From: Haloterrigena alkaliphila
GTDB taxonomy: Archaea > Halobacteriota > Halobacteria > Halobacteriales > Natrialbaceae
DNA: 64,000 nucleotides
NCBI RefSeq assembly: GCF_017352155.2
Contig: NZ_CP071462.1
Location: 1,984,001 to 2,048,000, forward strand
Direction: 5' to 3'
Under the pieces are notes generated by a model. The model was not told where the DNA came from. It did not search any database and saw nothing but the letters and a program-made list of their open reading frames with translations. Made by a program: the position numbers and the translations under genes. Of this stretch, positions 26,220-36,000 are shown piece by piece; the first letter of the stretch is position 1; each line of letters starts with the position of its first letter.

Positions 26220-27338
26220 ATGCTCGAGCCGGACGAGAGCCAACCGAGACAGGAGACGTTAGACCAGTATTACGTCATCGACGGCGACTGCCACTACATG
26301 GAGTCGTTCCACGACGTCGCCGAGTACATGGAGGAGCCCTGGAAGACGAAGTTCGAGGGCAGCAACTTCGACGAGAAGGGGGCGAAACAGAACCTCAGTT
26401 CCTTCTTCCCCTTCTCGACCGGCGACCGACAGGCCCACGGGAAGGTCACCCGCGAGCACTCCTCGTACCCCGACGAGCCCGAGACGCCCGAGCGCATCCG
26501 CGAGGGAATGGAGTCGATCGGCGTCGACGAGACGCTGCTGATCTCGCATCTGATCCTCGCCGGCGCGGGGACGACCGCGGACGACGACCGTCAGAGCGCG
26601 TTCGCGAAGGCCTACGTCGAGTACATGCGGGAGGAGGTCCTCGATCCGGACGACGGGATCCACGGCCTCGCACCGATTCCGTACGGCGACCTCGAGGCGT
26701 CCCACGAGATCCTCGACCGGGTCGGGGACGACGACGCCTACGTCGGCGCCTGTTTCGTCACCGCCGGCGCGACCCCGCCGCTGGGCAACCGCAAGTACGA
26801 CCCGCTCTACGAACGCTGCGAGGAACTGGGTCTTCCGGCGGTGTTCCACACCGGCGGCGCCGGCCTCGACGAGTACGTCCGCGCCGGCTACCAGGAGATG
26901 ATCGAGACGCACACGCTGGGCTTCCTCGAGTCGAACATGTCCCAGATCGTCAGCCTCGTCTGTCAGGGCGTTCCGGAGAAGTTCCCGGATCTGGACATCG
27001 TCTTCATGGAATCGGGCGTCACCTACCTCCCCGGCCTGATGACGCGTCTCGACGAGGAGTACCTCAAGCGGCCCGAGGAGGCGCCGCTGCTCGAGAAGAA
27101 GCCCGGCGAGTACATCTCCGACTTCTACTACGGCACGCAGCCGCTGGAGGTGTCGGCCGACTCGAGCTACCTCGAGGACTGCTTCGACATGATCGGGACG
27201 GACAGCCTGCTGTACGCCTCGGACTACCCCCACTGGGACTACGACCGGCCGACGACGGTCGCGGACCTCCCCTTCCTCTCCGAGGACGAGAAGAAGCAGA
27301 TCCTCTCGGAGAACGCCAAGGAGGTGTTCGGTCTGTGA
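26220..27338 (+). CDS. Amidohydrolase-2 family protein (ACMSD/decarboxylase-like), copy 1
   Basis: A 372-residue TIM-barrel metal enzyme. Likely metal and catalytic residues are visible in IDGDCHYME (DxDxHxxE), FHTGGAG, ETHTLGFLESN and SDYPHWDYDRP. Relatives include aminocarboxymuconate-semialdehyde and hydroxybenzoate decarboxylases, as well as C-C hydrolases. The stop overlaps the GTG of a Rieske gene by 4 bases, so the two proteins are made together. A second pair with the same order and overlap is at 50433-51892; the two amidohydrolases are clearly homologous over their full length. The reaction is unknown. Confidence 0.9.
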   Translation: MLEPDESQPRQETLDQYYVIDGDCHYMESFHDVAEYMEEPWKTKFEGSNFDEKGAKQNLSSFFPFSTGDRQAHGKVTREHSSYPDEPETPERIREGMESIGVDETLLISHLILAGAGTTADDDRQSAFAKAYVEYMREEVLDPDDGIHGLAPIPYGDLEASHEILDRVGDDDAYVGACFVTAGATPPLGNRKYDPLYERCEELGLPAVFHTGGAGLDEYVRAGYQEMIETHTLGFLESNMSQIVSLVCQGVPEKFPDLDIVFMESGVTYLPGLMTRLDEEYLKRPEEAPLLEKKPGEYISDFYYGTQPLEVSADSSYLEDCFDMIGTDSLLYASDYPHWDYDRPTTVADLPFLSEDEKKQILSENAKEVFGL

Positions 27339-27718
27339 GCACCGCGGAACTGATCGAGGTGAAACCCGAAGCCGAGTTCGAGGACGGCGACCGCGAACTC
27401 GTCGAGGTAAACGGCGCGCAGGTCGGCGTCCTCCGGGTCGACGGGGAGTTCTACGCGGTCCGGAACCGATGTCTCCACGACTGCGGGCCGGTCGCGAGCG
27501 GCAAAGTCGGCCGGAAACTCGTCGGCGAGTTCGTCGAACCGGGTAAGCGCGTCGAGAAGGATTACGCCGACGACGAGAAGATCATCTCCTGTCCGTGGCA
27601 CGGCTGGTCGTACGACCTCGAGACGGGCGAACAGCTCGCCGACGACGACATCGTCCTGCCGACCTACGACGTCGTCCTCGAGGACGGCGTCGTCTACGTG
27701 GACGGCCAGCGGTCCTGA
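27335..27718 (+). CDS. Rieske [2Fe-2S] protein with long inter-motif loop, copy 1
   Basis: A 127-residue soluble Rieske-type protein. The cluster ligands are C46-x-H48 and C86-x2-H89 (CPWHGWSYD). The gap between the motifs is 37 residues, whereas ferredoxins and ring-hydroxylating oxygenases usually have 15-17; bc1-type proteins can be longer. The loop holds a charged stretch with GEFVEPGKRVEKDY. There is no oxygenase alpha subunit or reductase nearby. GTG start, overlapping the amidohydrolase stop by 4 bases. An electron-transfer or structural partner of the amidohydrolase is inferred. Confidence 0.9.
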   Translation: MSTAELIEVKPEAEFEDGDRELVEVNGAQVGVLRVDGEFYAVRNRCLHDCGPVASGKVGRKLVGEFVEPGKRVEKDYADDEKIISCPWHGWSYDLETGEQLADDDIVLPTYDVVLEDGVVYVDGQRS

Positions 27719-28277
27719 ATCGGTTCGTACACCTGCGTTCGATGCCCGGACCGTTCGAGCGATCCGCAGGGCTGACCGCGGAACTCCGTGACGGGTCCGT
27801 CTCAGGCGATGTCGTGACGGCCTCGGCGTGGGCGGGAATCCGTTTCGCCCCTCGGAGGGTGAATGTGCAGGTAATCCGATCATAAGTGATCGATAATGGG
27901 ATCTTGGCTTCTCTCGACCGTTTCGGGTGGAGGCACAACGATCTCCCAGTAGATGGGCGGAATCCAGTGGTTTATTCGGGCGAATGCCGCTTCGAATCGA
28001 GCTTGCTGGCGATCGGTCGACTTCTTTCGAACCGCTGAGTAAGAGAAACGTACAGTATTATATTTCTTTGGTAGATCCGAGTCCATATACTGATTACAAC
28101 TCGTGGCGATATCGGGGATACTGATTCTATTGGTCGACCGATATCGCTCGAGGCGTCGGCCGCAGACGTGACGGCGTGGACCGTTCGAGTCGCTGCCGGC
28201 GCTCGATCCGAGGTGCCGTCGGCGTCGACAGTGACGATCTGCGAAACGAAGTTCGAGTAGGAGCCGGCGTTCGCGAT
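27719..28277. other. 559-bp region between the Rieske gene and the YjiH-type gene
   Basis: Convergent gap. The middle (27880-28100) is A/T-richer than its surroundings and holds the doubtful 68-codon minus-strand frame listed separately. The rest shows no gene. Confidence 0.5.
27880..28086 (-). CDS. Doubtful 68-residue protein of atypical composition
   Basis: I do not recognise it. The frame encodes a K/N/Y/Q/I-containing sequence (DLPKKYNTVRFSYSAVRKK near the start) that differs from the acidic proteins around it and uses A/T-ending codons. It could be a remnant of a mobile or phage gene, or a chance frame. No clear promoter is visible. Confidence 0.3.
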   Translation of the reverse strand: MDSDLPKKYNTVRFSYSAVRKKSTDRQQARFEAAFARINHWIPPIYWEIVVPPPETVERSQDPIIDHL

Positions 28278-29738
28278 CTAGATCAGACCGACGGCGGCGG
28301 CCCCGTGAGTCAGTCCGGCGGCGATGGGAACGAGCAGTGCGGTCCGGAGCACCAGCAGGATGCCGAGATCGCGGAATCGCATGGGCACGTCGTCGAACAT
28401 GTCGACCATCATCGGCGCCGACGCGGCGAAGAAGATCGCCTGCGAACTGGTGACGATCACGACGAACACCTGCGTGAGGAGGTCGGCTTCGACGACGAGC
28501 GTCGCTCCGATGAAGTACTCGGCACCGCCGACGATGACCGCCGTCGCGGCCGTCTGCGGGTCCGGAATTCCGAGGATCGTCATCAGGGGAACGAACGGCC
28601 CCGCGAGGTACGCGAAGACGTCCGTGTACGCCTCGAGCAGGAGCACGGACGTCGCGATCGTCAGCACCGTTCCGAGGATCATCGCGGTGAGTTTCGTGCC
28701 GTCGACGAAGCCGTCGACCGCCGCGCGGGGGATCGATTTCCCCTCTTCCGCGGTTCTGACGCCCTCGTTGAAGGCGAATCGGAAGTAGTCGGTGACGGAC
28801 CCGGTGAACATCGGCTCCGGATCGGGTTCGGCGATGTACTCCTCGGGGATCGTCGAGAGCGGCGGGATCCGGACGAGGATCGCGGCGACGATGAGCGTCG
28901 CGATCAGGTACAGCAGGATGAGGACCGGGAAGATGTGGAGCACGTCGAGCACGGCGGCGACCGCGCCGACCGTCCCGAGGTTAGCGGTGGCGAAACAGGT
29001 GCAGATCACGAACACCTCGCGCTTGTTGTAGCCGCCGCGGTCGAAGACGTTCCGCGTGAGGTAGTAGCCGATGCTGAACGAACCGAGCCACGACGCGGCG
29101 CTGTCGAGGGCCGATCGACCGGGCAGATTGAACAGCGGACGCATGATCGGCTGGGCCAGCGTGCCGATGAACTGGAGGCCGCCGAGTTCGGCGAGCAGAT
29201 TGACGAAGATGCCGCCGAGGGGAATCACGAGTACGATCGTGATCATGAGCACGTCCCAGGCGGTTGCCGAGACGGGACCCGCGACCAGCCAGTCGGGACC
29301 GACTCCGAGGAACATCGGGACGGCGAGGAAGATCGCGATCACGCGGAACGCCCAGAACGGCTTCGAGGTCTGCCAGTAATCGATCTGGAGTCGCCGTTGA
29401 TTGCGTTCGCTCAGCGTGATCGCGCCCATGTAGTGGAGCATCGTGACCGTCGTCAGGATCGCGCCGGCGAACAGGATCGCCAGCGTGAACAGTTCGACGG
29501 TGAGCAACGACGTCTCCGTGATGAGCGACATCAGGACGTCGAGCGGGATCGTCGTCTGGCCTTCCCACTGCACCGGGAAGAGGAAGAAGAACGCGCCGGT
29601 CAGAAAGGCGACGACGAATTTCGCCGTCGGCTGAAGGCGTTTTTCGACGAGGTTCACGTCGTCGATCGACTTTTTCTCGGGTTGTACGGACTCTCCCGAG
29701 ATGTGATCGTCATCCTCCCAGCTTTGACTGCCGAACAT
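28278..29738 (-). CDS. YjiH family membrane protein (nucleoside-recognition/Gate domains)
   Basis: A 486-residue membrane protein with about ten hydrophobic segments and two Gate-type regions (around PLFNLPGRSALDSAASWLGSF and near DPQTAATAVIVGGAEYFIGA). The family is called a nucleoside-recognition or YjiH transporter; bacterial members are uncharacterised. The first 40 residues are charged and cytoplasmic. ATG 29738 is chosen because a minus-strand TTTTTATG box (about 29763-29770) lies 29 bases upstream. It may import an organic acid or amine for the cluster, but no substrate is evident. Confidence 0.85.
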   Translation of the reverse strand: MFGSQSWEDDDHISGESVQPEKKSIDDVNLVEKRLQPTAKFVVAFLTGAFFFLFPVQWEGQTTIPLDVLMSLITETSLLTVELFTLAILFAGAILTTVTMLHYMGAITLSERNQRRLQIDYWQTSKPFWAFRVIAIFLAVPMFLGVGPDWLVAGPVSATAWDVLMITIVLVIPLGGIFVNLLAELGGLQFIGTLAQPIMRPLFNLPGRSALDSAASWLGSFSIGYYLTRNVFDRGGYNKREVFVICTCFATANLGTVGAVAAVLDVLHIFPVLILLYLIATLIVAAILVRIPPLSTIPEEYIAEPDPEPMFTGSVTDYFRFAFNEGVRTAEEGKSIPRAAVDGFVDGTKLTAMILGTVLTIATSVLLLEAYTDVFAYLAGPFVPLMTILGIPDPQTAATAVIVGGAEYFIGATLVVEADLLTQVFVVIVTSSQAIFFAASAPMMVDMFDDVPMRFRDLGILLVLRTALLVPIAAGLTHGAAAVGLI

Positions 29739-30085
29739 AGTTCGAGCGATTGTGGCATGGGACATAAAAACACCGATCATATGTCGGTTTCCGTACTACT
29801 GTAATGATAATAACGTATATGCTATTACGCCCTGTCTCGGCGAAACCATGCTCGAAACCGACTCCAGTGACGAAAACGGCGTCAGTCAGGGACTCCAGCG
29901 TGTTCGCCTTGGGTCGTCGCCCGGCGATCGCGTCGCCGGCCACGATACAGCGTGAGCGAGAGGCCGAGAGGGGATCTGCTGCAGGTCGAGCTATCGGAAC
30001 GGTCGCTAGTCGAACCCATCGGAACCGGCCGAAAAAGCGCTCGCGGACGAGGACGACGGATCGAACGCCCCCGCGACGGCGATCG
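29739..30085. other. 347-bp intergenic region
   Basis: Holds the promoter of the YjiH-type gene at its left end. The remaining sequence has frames on both strands without family resemblance or promoters. Nothing else seen. Confidence 0.45.
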
Positions 30086-30475
30086 TCACTCGGTCGTACT
30101 CAGCAACACCGGACGCTTCGATTTCAGGGACACGTCCTGGGTGACGCTCCCGAACAGCGCCTTCCCCGTCGGCGACCGCTTCCGGCCGGCCAGGCTGATC
30201 ACGTCCGCATCGATTTCGTCGGCCATCTCCAGAATGTTCCGGACGGCGTCCCCGCTGGACTGGTCGATCTCGACAGTAAAACCCGCCGCCTCGAGTCGCT
30301 CGGTCGCTTCCGAGACGGATTTGAGTTTCTCGGCGTCTGCTCCGTCGTCGCCTCGGAAGACGTGGTAGATGACTACGCGGACCTGATCCGTCTCCAGTGG
30401 CAACGCGGTGAGCGACGCGGCCTGTTCTCTCGCCCGTTCGACCTCAGTGTCGATGCAGAGGAGTATCGTTTTCAT
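30086..30475 (-). CDS. Universal stress protein (UspA family)
   Basis: A 129-residue single-domain UspA protein beginning MKTILLCIDTEVE. The nucleotide-binding end reads AGRKRSPTGKALFGSVTQDV, the GxxG-x9-G-S/T pattern of ATP-binding members, and it finishes with the PVLL strand. It is intact and shows what the broken copy at 20484-20893 lacks. Both DNA and protein are very similar to that copy in this stretch. No clear TATA box is visible. A role in stress or energy sensing is known for the family, not shown here. Confidence 0.92.
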   Translation of the reverse strand: MKTILLCIDTEVERAREQAASLTALPLETDQVRVVIYHVFRGDDGADAEKLKSVSEATERLEAAGFTVEIDQSSGDAVRNILEMADEIDADVISLAGRKRSPTGKALFGSVTQDVSLKSKRPVLLSTTE

Positions 30476-30732
30476 GGTGGTCTACCCCGTCACGGTCGGC
30501 AGTGCGACCGACGCGCTGTCCGACCGTCCGGGAATCGTCTAGTCTGGCCTTTCCTTCCCATCGTTATATGAGTTTCCGTCACGCGCTGTCACACCACGCT
30601 GCCGTGCTGCGGTGCTGGTCGCGGCGCCGACGGCCGATTCGGAGACCGGCGACTCGAGTCCCGCCACAGGGCCGCCGCGATGACGCTCCCGGGCAGCGTA
30701 GTTTTTTGTATTCGCCCGTCCCACGGGTGGGT

Positions 30733-32193
30733 ATGCCAACCACTACCGACGAGAGCGGCGACGACCTCGCGGCCCTCGTCGCGGACCTCCTGGTACGCGA
30801 CGCGGACGCCCACGCGGACGCGCTCGAGGCCATCGCCGCGACGGGCGACGACCGCGTCGTGCCCCACCTGATCGAGGTGCTGATGATCCACGAGATCGGG
30901 AGCAACTGGGCCCAGTTCGGTTTCCCGGAAGTCCTGCGGGACCACAGCCCGCCCCGGTACCTCGAGTTGCCGGAGGCCCGCTGGCCGGGCGTCCGGGCGG
31001 CCCTCCGGGCCGTCGCCGAACCCGATTACGACTCGGCGTACGCGTGGGTCGAGTGGGAGACGTGGTACTCCCAGCAGGCGATCGACCCCCTCGAGGGGTT
31101 CGACGAGTGGAAACTGCAACTGTACCGCTCGTACCTTCCGCCGGTGGGACGCCTGCTCGACGCCGAGCCGCGGTCGTTCGACCTGCAGGACGTTCGCTGG
31201 GGGAACTGCGATCCCTCCTTCCTCGCCGCGTGTAACGAACCGGACTTCGTTCCCGGCGACGCCGTCACGGCGGACGGCGAGAGCAATGACGCCGAGAAGG
31301 GGGGAGACGACGGCGAGTACGAACGGTACCTCCAGCCGGACGACACCGTCTTCGGCTTCACCGTCGACGACACCGCTTACGCCGTGCCCCGGTGGGTGCT
31401 CTTCCCCCACGAACTCGCGAACGTCACGGTCGGGGGGACGCCGCTCTCGCTCACCTACTGTACGCTCTGTAACGCGCCGATCCTGTACGATCGGCGCGAC
31501 GGCGACCGAACGCTGACGTTCTCGAGTACGGGGATGCTCCTCGAGGGGAACAAGGTCATGTTCGACGAGGAGACGGAGAGCCTCTGGAGCCAACACCGCG
31601 GCGTCCCCATCGCGGGTGACTACCTCGCCAGCGACGCCGATCTGCGACTCGATTTCCGCCCCGTCACGCGGACGACGTGGGCCGAGTGGCGCGAGGTCCA
31701 CCCCGAGAGCCTCGCGATGGATATCGACACCGGCTACGACTACGACTACCGGTTCTACGAGGACAACATCGGCTTCTTCCGCCACTACTGGAACGACGCG
31801 GACGCCGTCCAGCCGGGCCTCGAGACCGGCGACGGCCAACTCCCGGAGAAGACGGACGTCTACGGCGTGACGACCGACGGGGGATCGACGATCCGGGTCT
31901 ACCCCGTCGACGAAATCGGCGACGACGCCGTCGAGACCGACGAACTAGGCGGACGATCGGTCGTCGTGCTCCGGGACGCGACGGACGACGTCGCCGTCTA
32001 CGAGGCGCCGCCGACGCCGGTCGAGCGCGACGGCGACGCCCTCGTCGCCGACGACGGGACGCGCTGGCGGATCACGCGCGAGGCGCTCGTCAGCGAGGCC
32101 GACGGGTCGGAGCGGCCGCGAGTATCGGGCCGCCACGGCCTGTTCTTCGCGTTCCGGTCGCAGTACGACGCCGTCGAGGTCGGGCCGAACTGA
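30733..32193 (+). CDS. DUF3179 domain-containing protein
   Basis: A 486-residue protein. Residues 10-60 resemble HEAT-type helices (ATGDDRVVPHLIEVLM), and the DUF3179 part (about 200-480) has conserved TYCTLCNAPILYDRR, FSSTGMLLEGNKVMFD, and RGVPIAGDY blocks. The Cys pair in YCTLC may be functional. DUF3179 has no assigned activity. ATG 30733 is chosen because a T-rich box (TTTTTTGTATT, about 30702-30712) lies about 27 bases upstream; a Ser/Arg-rich extension is rejected. It ends 6 bases from the convergent thioesterase gene. Confidence 0.87.
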   Translation: MPTTTDESGDDLAALVADLLVRDADAHADALEAIAATGDDRVVPHLIEVLMIHEIGSNWAQFGFPEVLRDHSPPRYLELPEARWPGVRAALRAVAEPDYDSAYAWVEWETWYSQQAIDPLEGFDEWKLQLYRSYLPPVGRLLDAEPRSFDLQDVRWGNCDPSFLAACNEPDFVPGDAVTADGESNDAEKGGDDGEYERYLQPDDTVFGFTVDDTAYAVPRWVLFPHELANVTVGGTPLSLTYCTLCNAPILYDRRDGDRTLTFSSTGMLLEGNKVMFDEETESLWSQHRGVPIAGDYLASDADLRLDFRPVTRTTWAEWREVHPESLAMDIDTGYDYDYRFYEDNIGFFRHYWNDADAVQPGLETGDGQLPEKTDVYGVTTDGGSTIRVYPVDEIGDDAVETDELGGRSVVVLRDATDDVAVYEAPPTPVERDGDALVADDGTRWRITREALVSEADGSERPRVSGRHGLFFAFRSQYDAVEVGPN

Positions 32194-32199
32194 GCCGGC

Positions 32200-32598
32200 C
32201 TAGGCGCCGTTTTCCAGCGCGTCGCGCAGGTCGTCGGGGATGGGGACGCCGCTGTCGCCGTCGACGGGGACGCAGACGCGGTACTCGGTCCCGCTGAAGA
32301 CCGCCTCGCCGTCGTGGGTCGCCCGGTAGTGAAACTGGACGCTCGAGTTCCCGACGTCCGTCTCGAGTTCGATCTCGACCTCGTCGCCGCCGCCGACCTG
32401 CCCTTCGAAGTCGAAGTCCATCGAGACGAGTGGGAGTCCGACGCCGTGCTCCTCGGTCAGTTCCCAGAACGGCCAGCCGATCTCTTCCATGAACATGTCC
32501 GAGGTCTCGTGGACCGCGTCGATCATCCGCGGATAGTGGGCGATGCCGAACGGGTCGGTGTCCGAAAACCGGACGGTCCAGGTTCGCGTGAAACTCAT
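32200..32598 (-). CDS. 4HBT-family (hotdog) acyl-CoA thioesterase
   Basis: A 132-residue single hotdog domain. RFSDTDPFGIAHYPRM near the start carries the catalytic-type Asp (D15) and the GIAHY helix start of 4-hydroxybenzoyl-CoA thioesterases. The central EVEIELETDVGNSS strand and GTEYRVCV follow. It hydrolyses a CoA thioester; in this region gentisyl-CoA or a hydroxybenzoyl-CoA is a reasonable guess. A minus-strand box (GCTTTATACC, 32629-32638) gives a short leader. YbgC-like housekeeping activity on short acyl-CoA is the alternative. Confidence 0.9.
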   Translation of the reverse strand: MSFTRTWTVRFSDTDPFGIAHYPRMIDAVHETSDMFMEEIGWPFWELTEEHGVGLPLVSMDFDFEGQVGGGDEVEIELETDVGNSSVQFHYRATHDGEAVFSGTEYRVCVPVDGDSGVPIPDDLRDALENGA

Positions 32599-33003
32599 CG
32601 TGATATGCGGAACCGACTGGTGGAGATGGTATAAAGCTACTGCCGAATTCCGCGACCCCCGTTCGATCGCCGAACGAGTGGTAGTCGGGCGTTCTCGAGG
32701 GGTTGGACCCGCTATTTCGAGAATTATCTGTAACTATCATGTACTTCTACGCCGGATACAGTACGCTCTCCGCACCATATTCTCCCACGAGAAAACATTC
32801 ATGGGAGCGGCGTGCGAAGTGCAGCCACAAATGGACATCGAAGCACGCGTCGGTGGCGGCCGGTCGCCGGACTCCGGCGACGCGGCGTCCGACGAGTACA
32901 GCCGGCTTTCGGACGGAACGCCTGGCTCCGGGGTGGACGGGCGGGCGTCCGCGAACCGAGACGGGCGCGAGACGGTTCCGATCGGCGACTCTTCAGACGA
33001 GCT
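32599..33003. other. 405-bp region before the FAD/Fe-S dehydrogenase
   Basis: Left part holds the thioesterase promoter. A rightward ATATTC-type TATA element (about 32772-32780) lies about 26 bases before a small candidate gene at 32801. No other feature seen. Confidence 0.5.
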
Positions 33004-33007
33004 ATGA
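32801..33007 (+). CDS. Candidate small protein overlapping the FAD/Fe-S dehydrogenase start
   Basis: A possible 68-residue acidic, Gly/Ser/Asp-rich protein with no recognised domain. Its stop overlaps the next ATG (ATGA), as in coupled operon genes. The codons end mainly in G or C like real genes nearby, and a TATA-like element lies about 26 bases upstream of ATG 32801 (a second ATG is at 32831). It could be a genuine leader peptide or simply transcribed leader sequence. Confidence 0.4.
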   Translation: MGAACEVQPQMDIEARVGGGRSPDSGDAASDEYSRLSDGTPGSGVDGRASANRDGRETVPIGDSSDEL

Positions 33008-36000
33008 CTGCGCGCTCTAACACACCGCTCGACGTCGACGAGGAGCCGGAAACCGACGACCGGGCGGCGTACGATTACGTCTCCGAAGATATCGAGCGGC
33101 CGGATCTGGTCGCCGCCCTCCGCGAGCGGATCGACGGCGACGTCCGGTTCGACACCTACACCCGACAGCTGTACGCGACGGACGCCAGCGCGTACGAGGA
33201 GACGCCGATCGGGGTCGTCTTCCCGACGTCGACCGCGGACGTCGCGAGCGTCGTCTCCTACTGCGCCGAGCACGAGATTCCCGTCCTCCCGCGTGGCGGC
33301 GGGACGAGTCTCGCCGGGCAGGCGATCAACGAGGCCGTCGTCCTCGATTTCACCCGCCACATGAACGGAATCGTCTCGGTCGACGCCGACGACCGGCGAG
33401 CCCGCGTCCAGTCGGGGGTCATCCTCGAAGAACTCAACGCCGAACTGGCGCCCCACGGGCTGAAGTTCGCGCCGGACCCGGCCGCCGGCAACCGCAGCGT
33501 CATCGGCGGCGCGATCGGCAACAACTCGACGGGTGCCCACTCGCTGAAGTACGGCAAGACCGACGCCTACGTCGAGGAGTGCGAGGTCGTCCTCGCCGAC
33601 GGGACCGTCGCGACGCTCGGCGAAATCGCGGTCGACGAGTTGCGCGAGCGAGCCGACCCCGAGGGTGACCTCCTCGAGCGCGTCTCCGCCGAAGTCGTCC
33701 GCATCATCGACGAGGAGGCCGACGAGGTCCGCGACCGGTTTCCTAATCTGAAACGCAACGTTTCGGGCTACAACCTCGACATGCTCGTCGACGAGGCCGA
33801 GAGCGGGACCGTCAACCTCGCGCGCCTGCTGGCCGGCAGCGAGGGGACGCTCGCCGTCGTCACCGAGGCCGAGGTGTCCCTCGAGCCCGTTCCCGAGACG
33901 AAGGCGGTCTCCCTGCTGTTCTACGAGAGCGTCCTCGAGGCCGTGACGGACGTCCAGCACGTCCTCGCACACGACCCCGCGGCGGTCGAACTGATCGACG
34001 ACGTGCTCATCGAACTGGCCCGCGAGACCGCGGAGTTCGAGGACATCGCGGCGCTCGTTCCCGACGGCTCGCAGGCAGCGTTGCTCGTCGAGTTCTACGC
34101 CGATGACGACGACCACGGGCGCGAACGAACGGCCGGACTCCTCGCCGATCGGGTCCCCGGAACGGACAGCGACGCGTCCCCGCCCGAGGACCGGCCCGAC
34201 GTCGACGAAGTCTACGCCTTCGAGGGGCTCGAGGCCCACGCGGCCGCGTCTCGCGAGAAGTTCTGGAAGCTCCGGAAGGCCGGCCTCCCGATCCTCTTGT
34301 CTCGCACCTCCGACGAGAAGCACATCAGCTTCATCGAGGACTGCGCCATCCCGCCGGAGCACCTCTCCGAGTTCGTCGAGCGGTTCCAGTCGCTGCTCGT
34401 CGAGAAGGATCGGGACGTCGACGCGGCCTTCTACGCCCACGCGGGCCCGGGCGTCCTGCACGTTCGCCCACTGGTGAACACGAAGGCGACCCGCGACCGC
34501 GAGGACATGGTCGACATCGCCGACGCGGTGACGGACATGGTCGTCGAGTTCGGCGGCTCGGTCTCGGGCGAACACGGCGACGGCCGCGCCCGCACCCAGT
34601 GGAACCGGAAGCTCTACGGCGACGAGCTCTGGGCGACGTTCCGGGACCTCAAGACGGCGTTCGACCCCGACTGGCTGCTGAATCCCGGCAACGTCTGCGG
34701 CGACCACGACATGACGGAGAACCTCCGGTATGACGACGACTACGAATACGAGGCCGGATTCGAGCCGTCGCTGAACTGGGACAACGAGAACGGCATGCAG
34801 GGGATGGTCGAACTCTGCCACGGCTGTGGCGGCTGTCGGGGCGAGCAGGAGACCACCGGCGGCGTGATGTGTCCGACCTACCGCGCCGCGGAGGAGGAGA
34901 TCACGGCCACGCGCGGCCGCGCGAACCTGCTCCGGCAGGCCATGAGCGGCGACCTGCCCGACGACCCCACCGACGACGAGTTCGTCGACGAGGTGCTCGA
35001 CCTCTGTATCGGCTGCAAGGGCTGTGCGCGGGACTGCCCGAGCGAGGTCGACATGGCGAAGCTCAAGACGGAGGTCATGCACGCCCGCCATCAGGAGGAG
35101 GGCGCGAGCCTCCGCGACAAACTGTTCGCCAACTTCGACCGACTGGCACCGCTCGGCAGCGCGCTGGCGCCGATATCGAACGCCGTCCAGTCGCTCCCGG
35201 GCGCCGAGACCATCGCAGAGAAGACCGTCGGCATCGCGCGCGAACGATCGCTGCCGGAGTTCCACCGCGAGACGGTCCAGGACTGGTTCGAGAGGCGAGG
35301 CGGCTCCCGCGTTCCTGAGTCCGAAGCCGAACGGAAGGCCGTCTTCTTCGTCGACACCTACACCAACTACAGCCATCCCGCCGTCGGGAAGGCGACGGTT
35401 CGGGTCCTCGAGGCCGCGGGCGTCCGCGTCGACCTCGCGAGGCGGACCGACAGCGGCCGGCCGGCGCTCTCGAAGGGGTTCGTCGACCAGGCCCGCGAGA
35501 CGATGCGCTCGAACGTGGCCGAACTCCGGCCCCGCGCCGACGACGGCTGGGACGTCGTCCTCGCGGAGCCCTCCGACGCGGTGATGTTCCAGTCCGACGC
35601 GCTGGACCTGCTGTCGGGCGACGCCGTCGAGTCGGTCGCCGCCAACGCGTACGGCGTCTGCGAGTACCTCGACACGTTCCGCCTCGGCGAGAACGTCGAC
35701 TGGGCGGCGCCGGGCGAGTCGGTGGCCTACCACGGCCACTGCCACCAGAAGGCCGTCAAGAAGGACCACCACGCCGTCGGCGTCCTCCGGCGTGCGGGCT
35801 ACGGAGTCGACCCGCTCGACTCGGGCTGCTGCGGTATGGCCGGCAGCTTCGGCTACGAGGCCGAACACTACTCGCTCAGCCAGTCGATCGGCGACATCCT
35901 GGTCGGCCAGATCGAGGACAGCGAGGCGACCGTCGTCACCGCGCCGGGAACCTCCTGTCGGACCCAGCTCGGCGACAAACGCCTCGAGCCGGTCCCCGCC

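Noticed and set aside
26210-27718. A single 502-residue protein ending in a Rieske domain
   Set aside because: Only the last 127 residues are real; the first part is an out-of-frame shadow of the amidohydrolase. The Rieske gene has its own GTG start.
28176-29804. 542-codon plus-strand frame opposite the YjiH-type gene
   Set aside because: Mostly charged D/E/R/H repeats arising from antisense of membrane codons; no domain.
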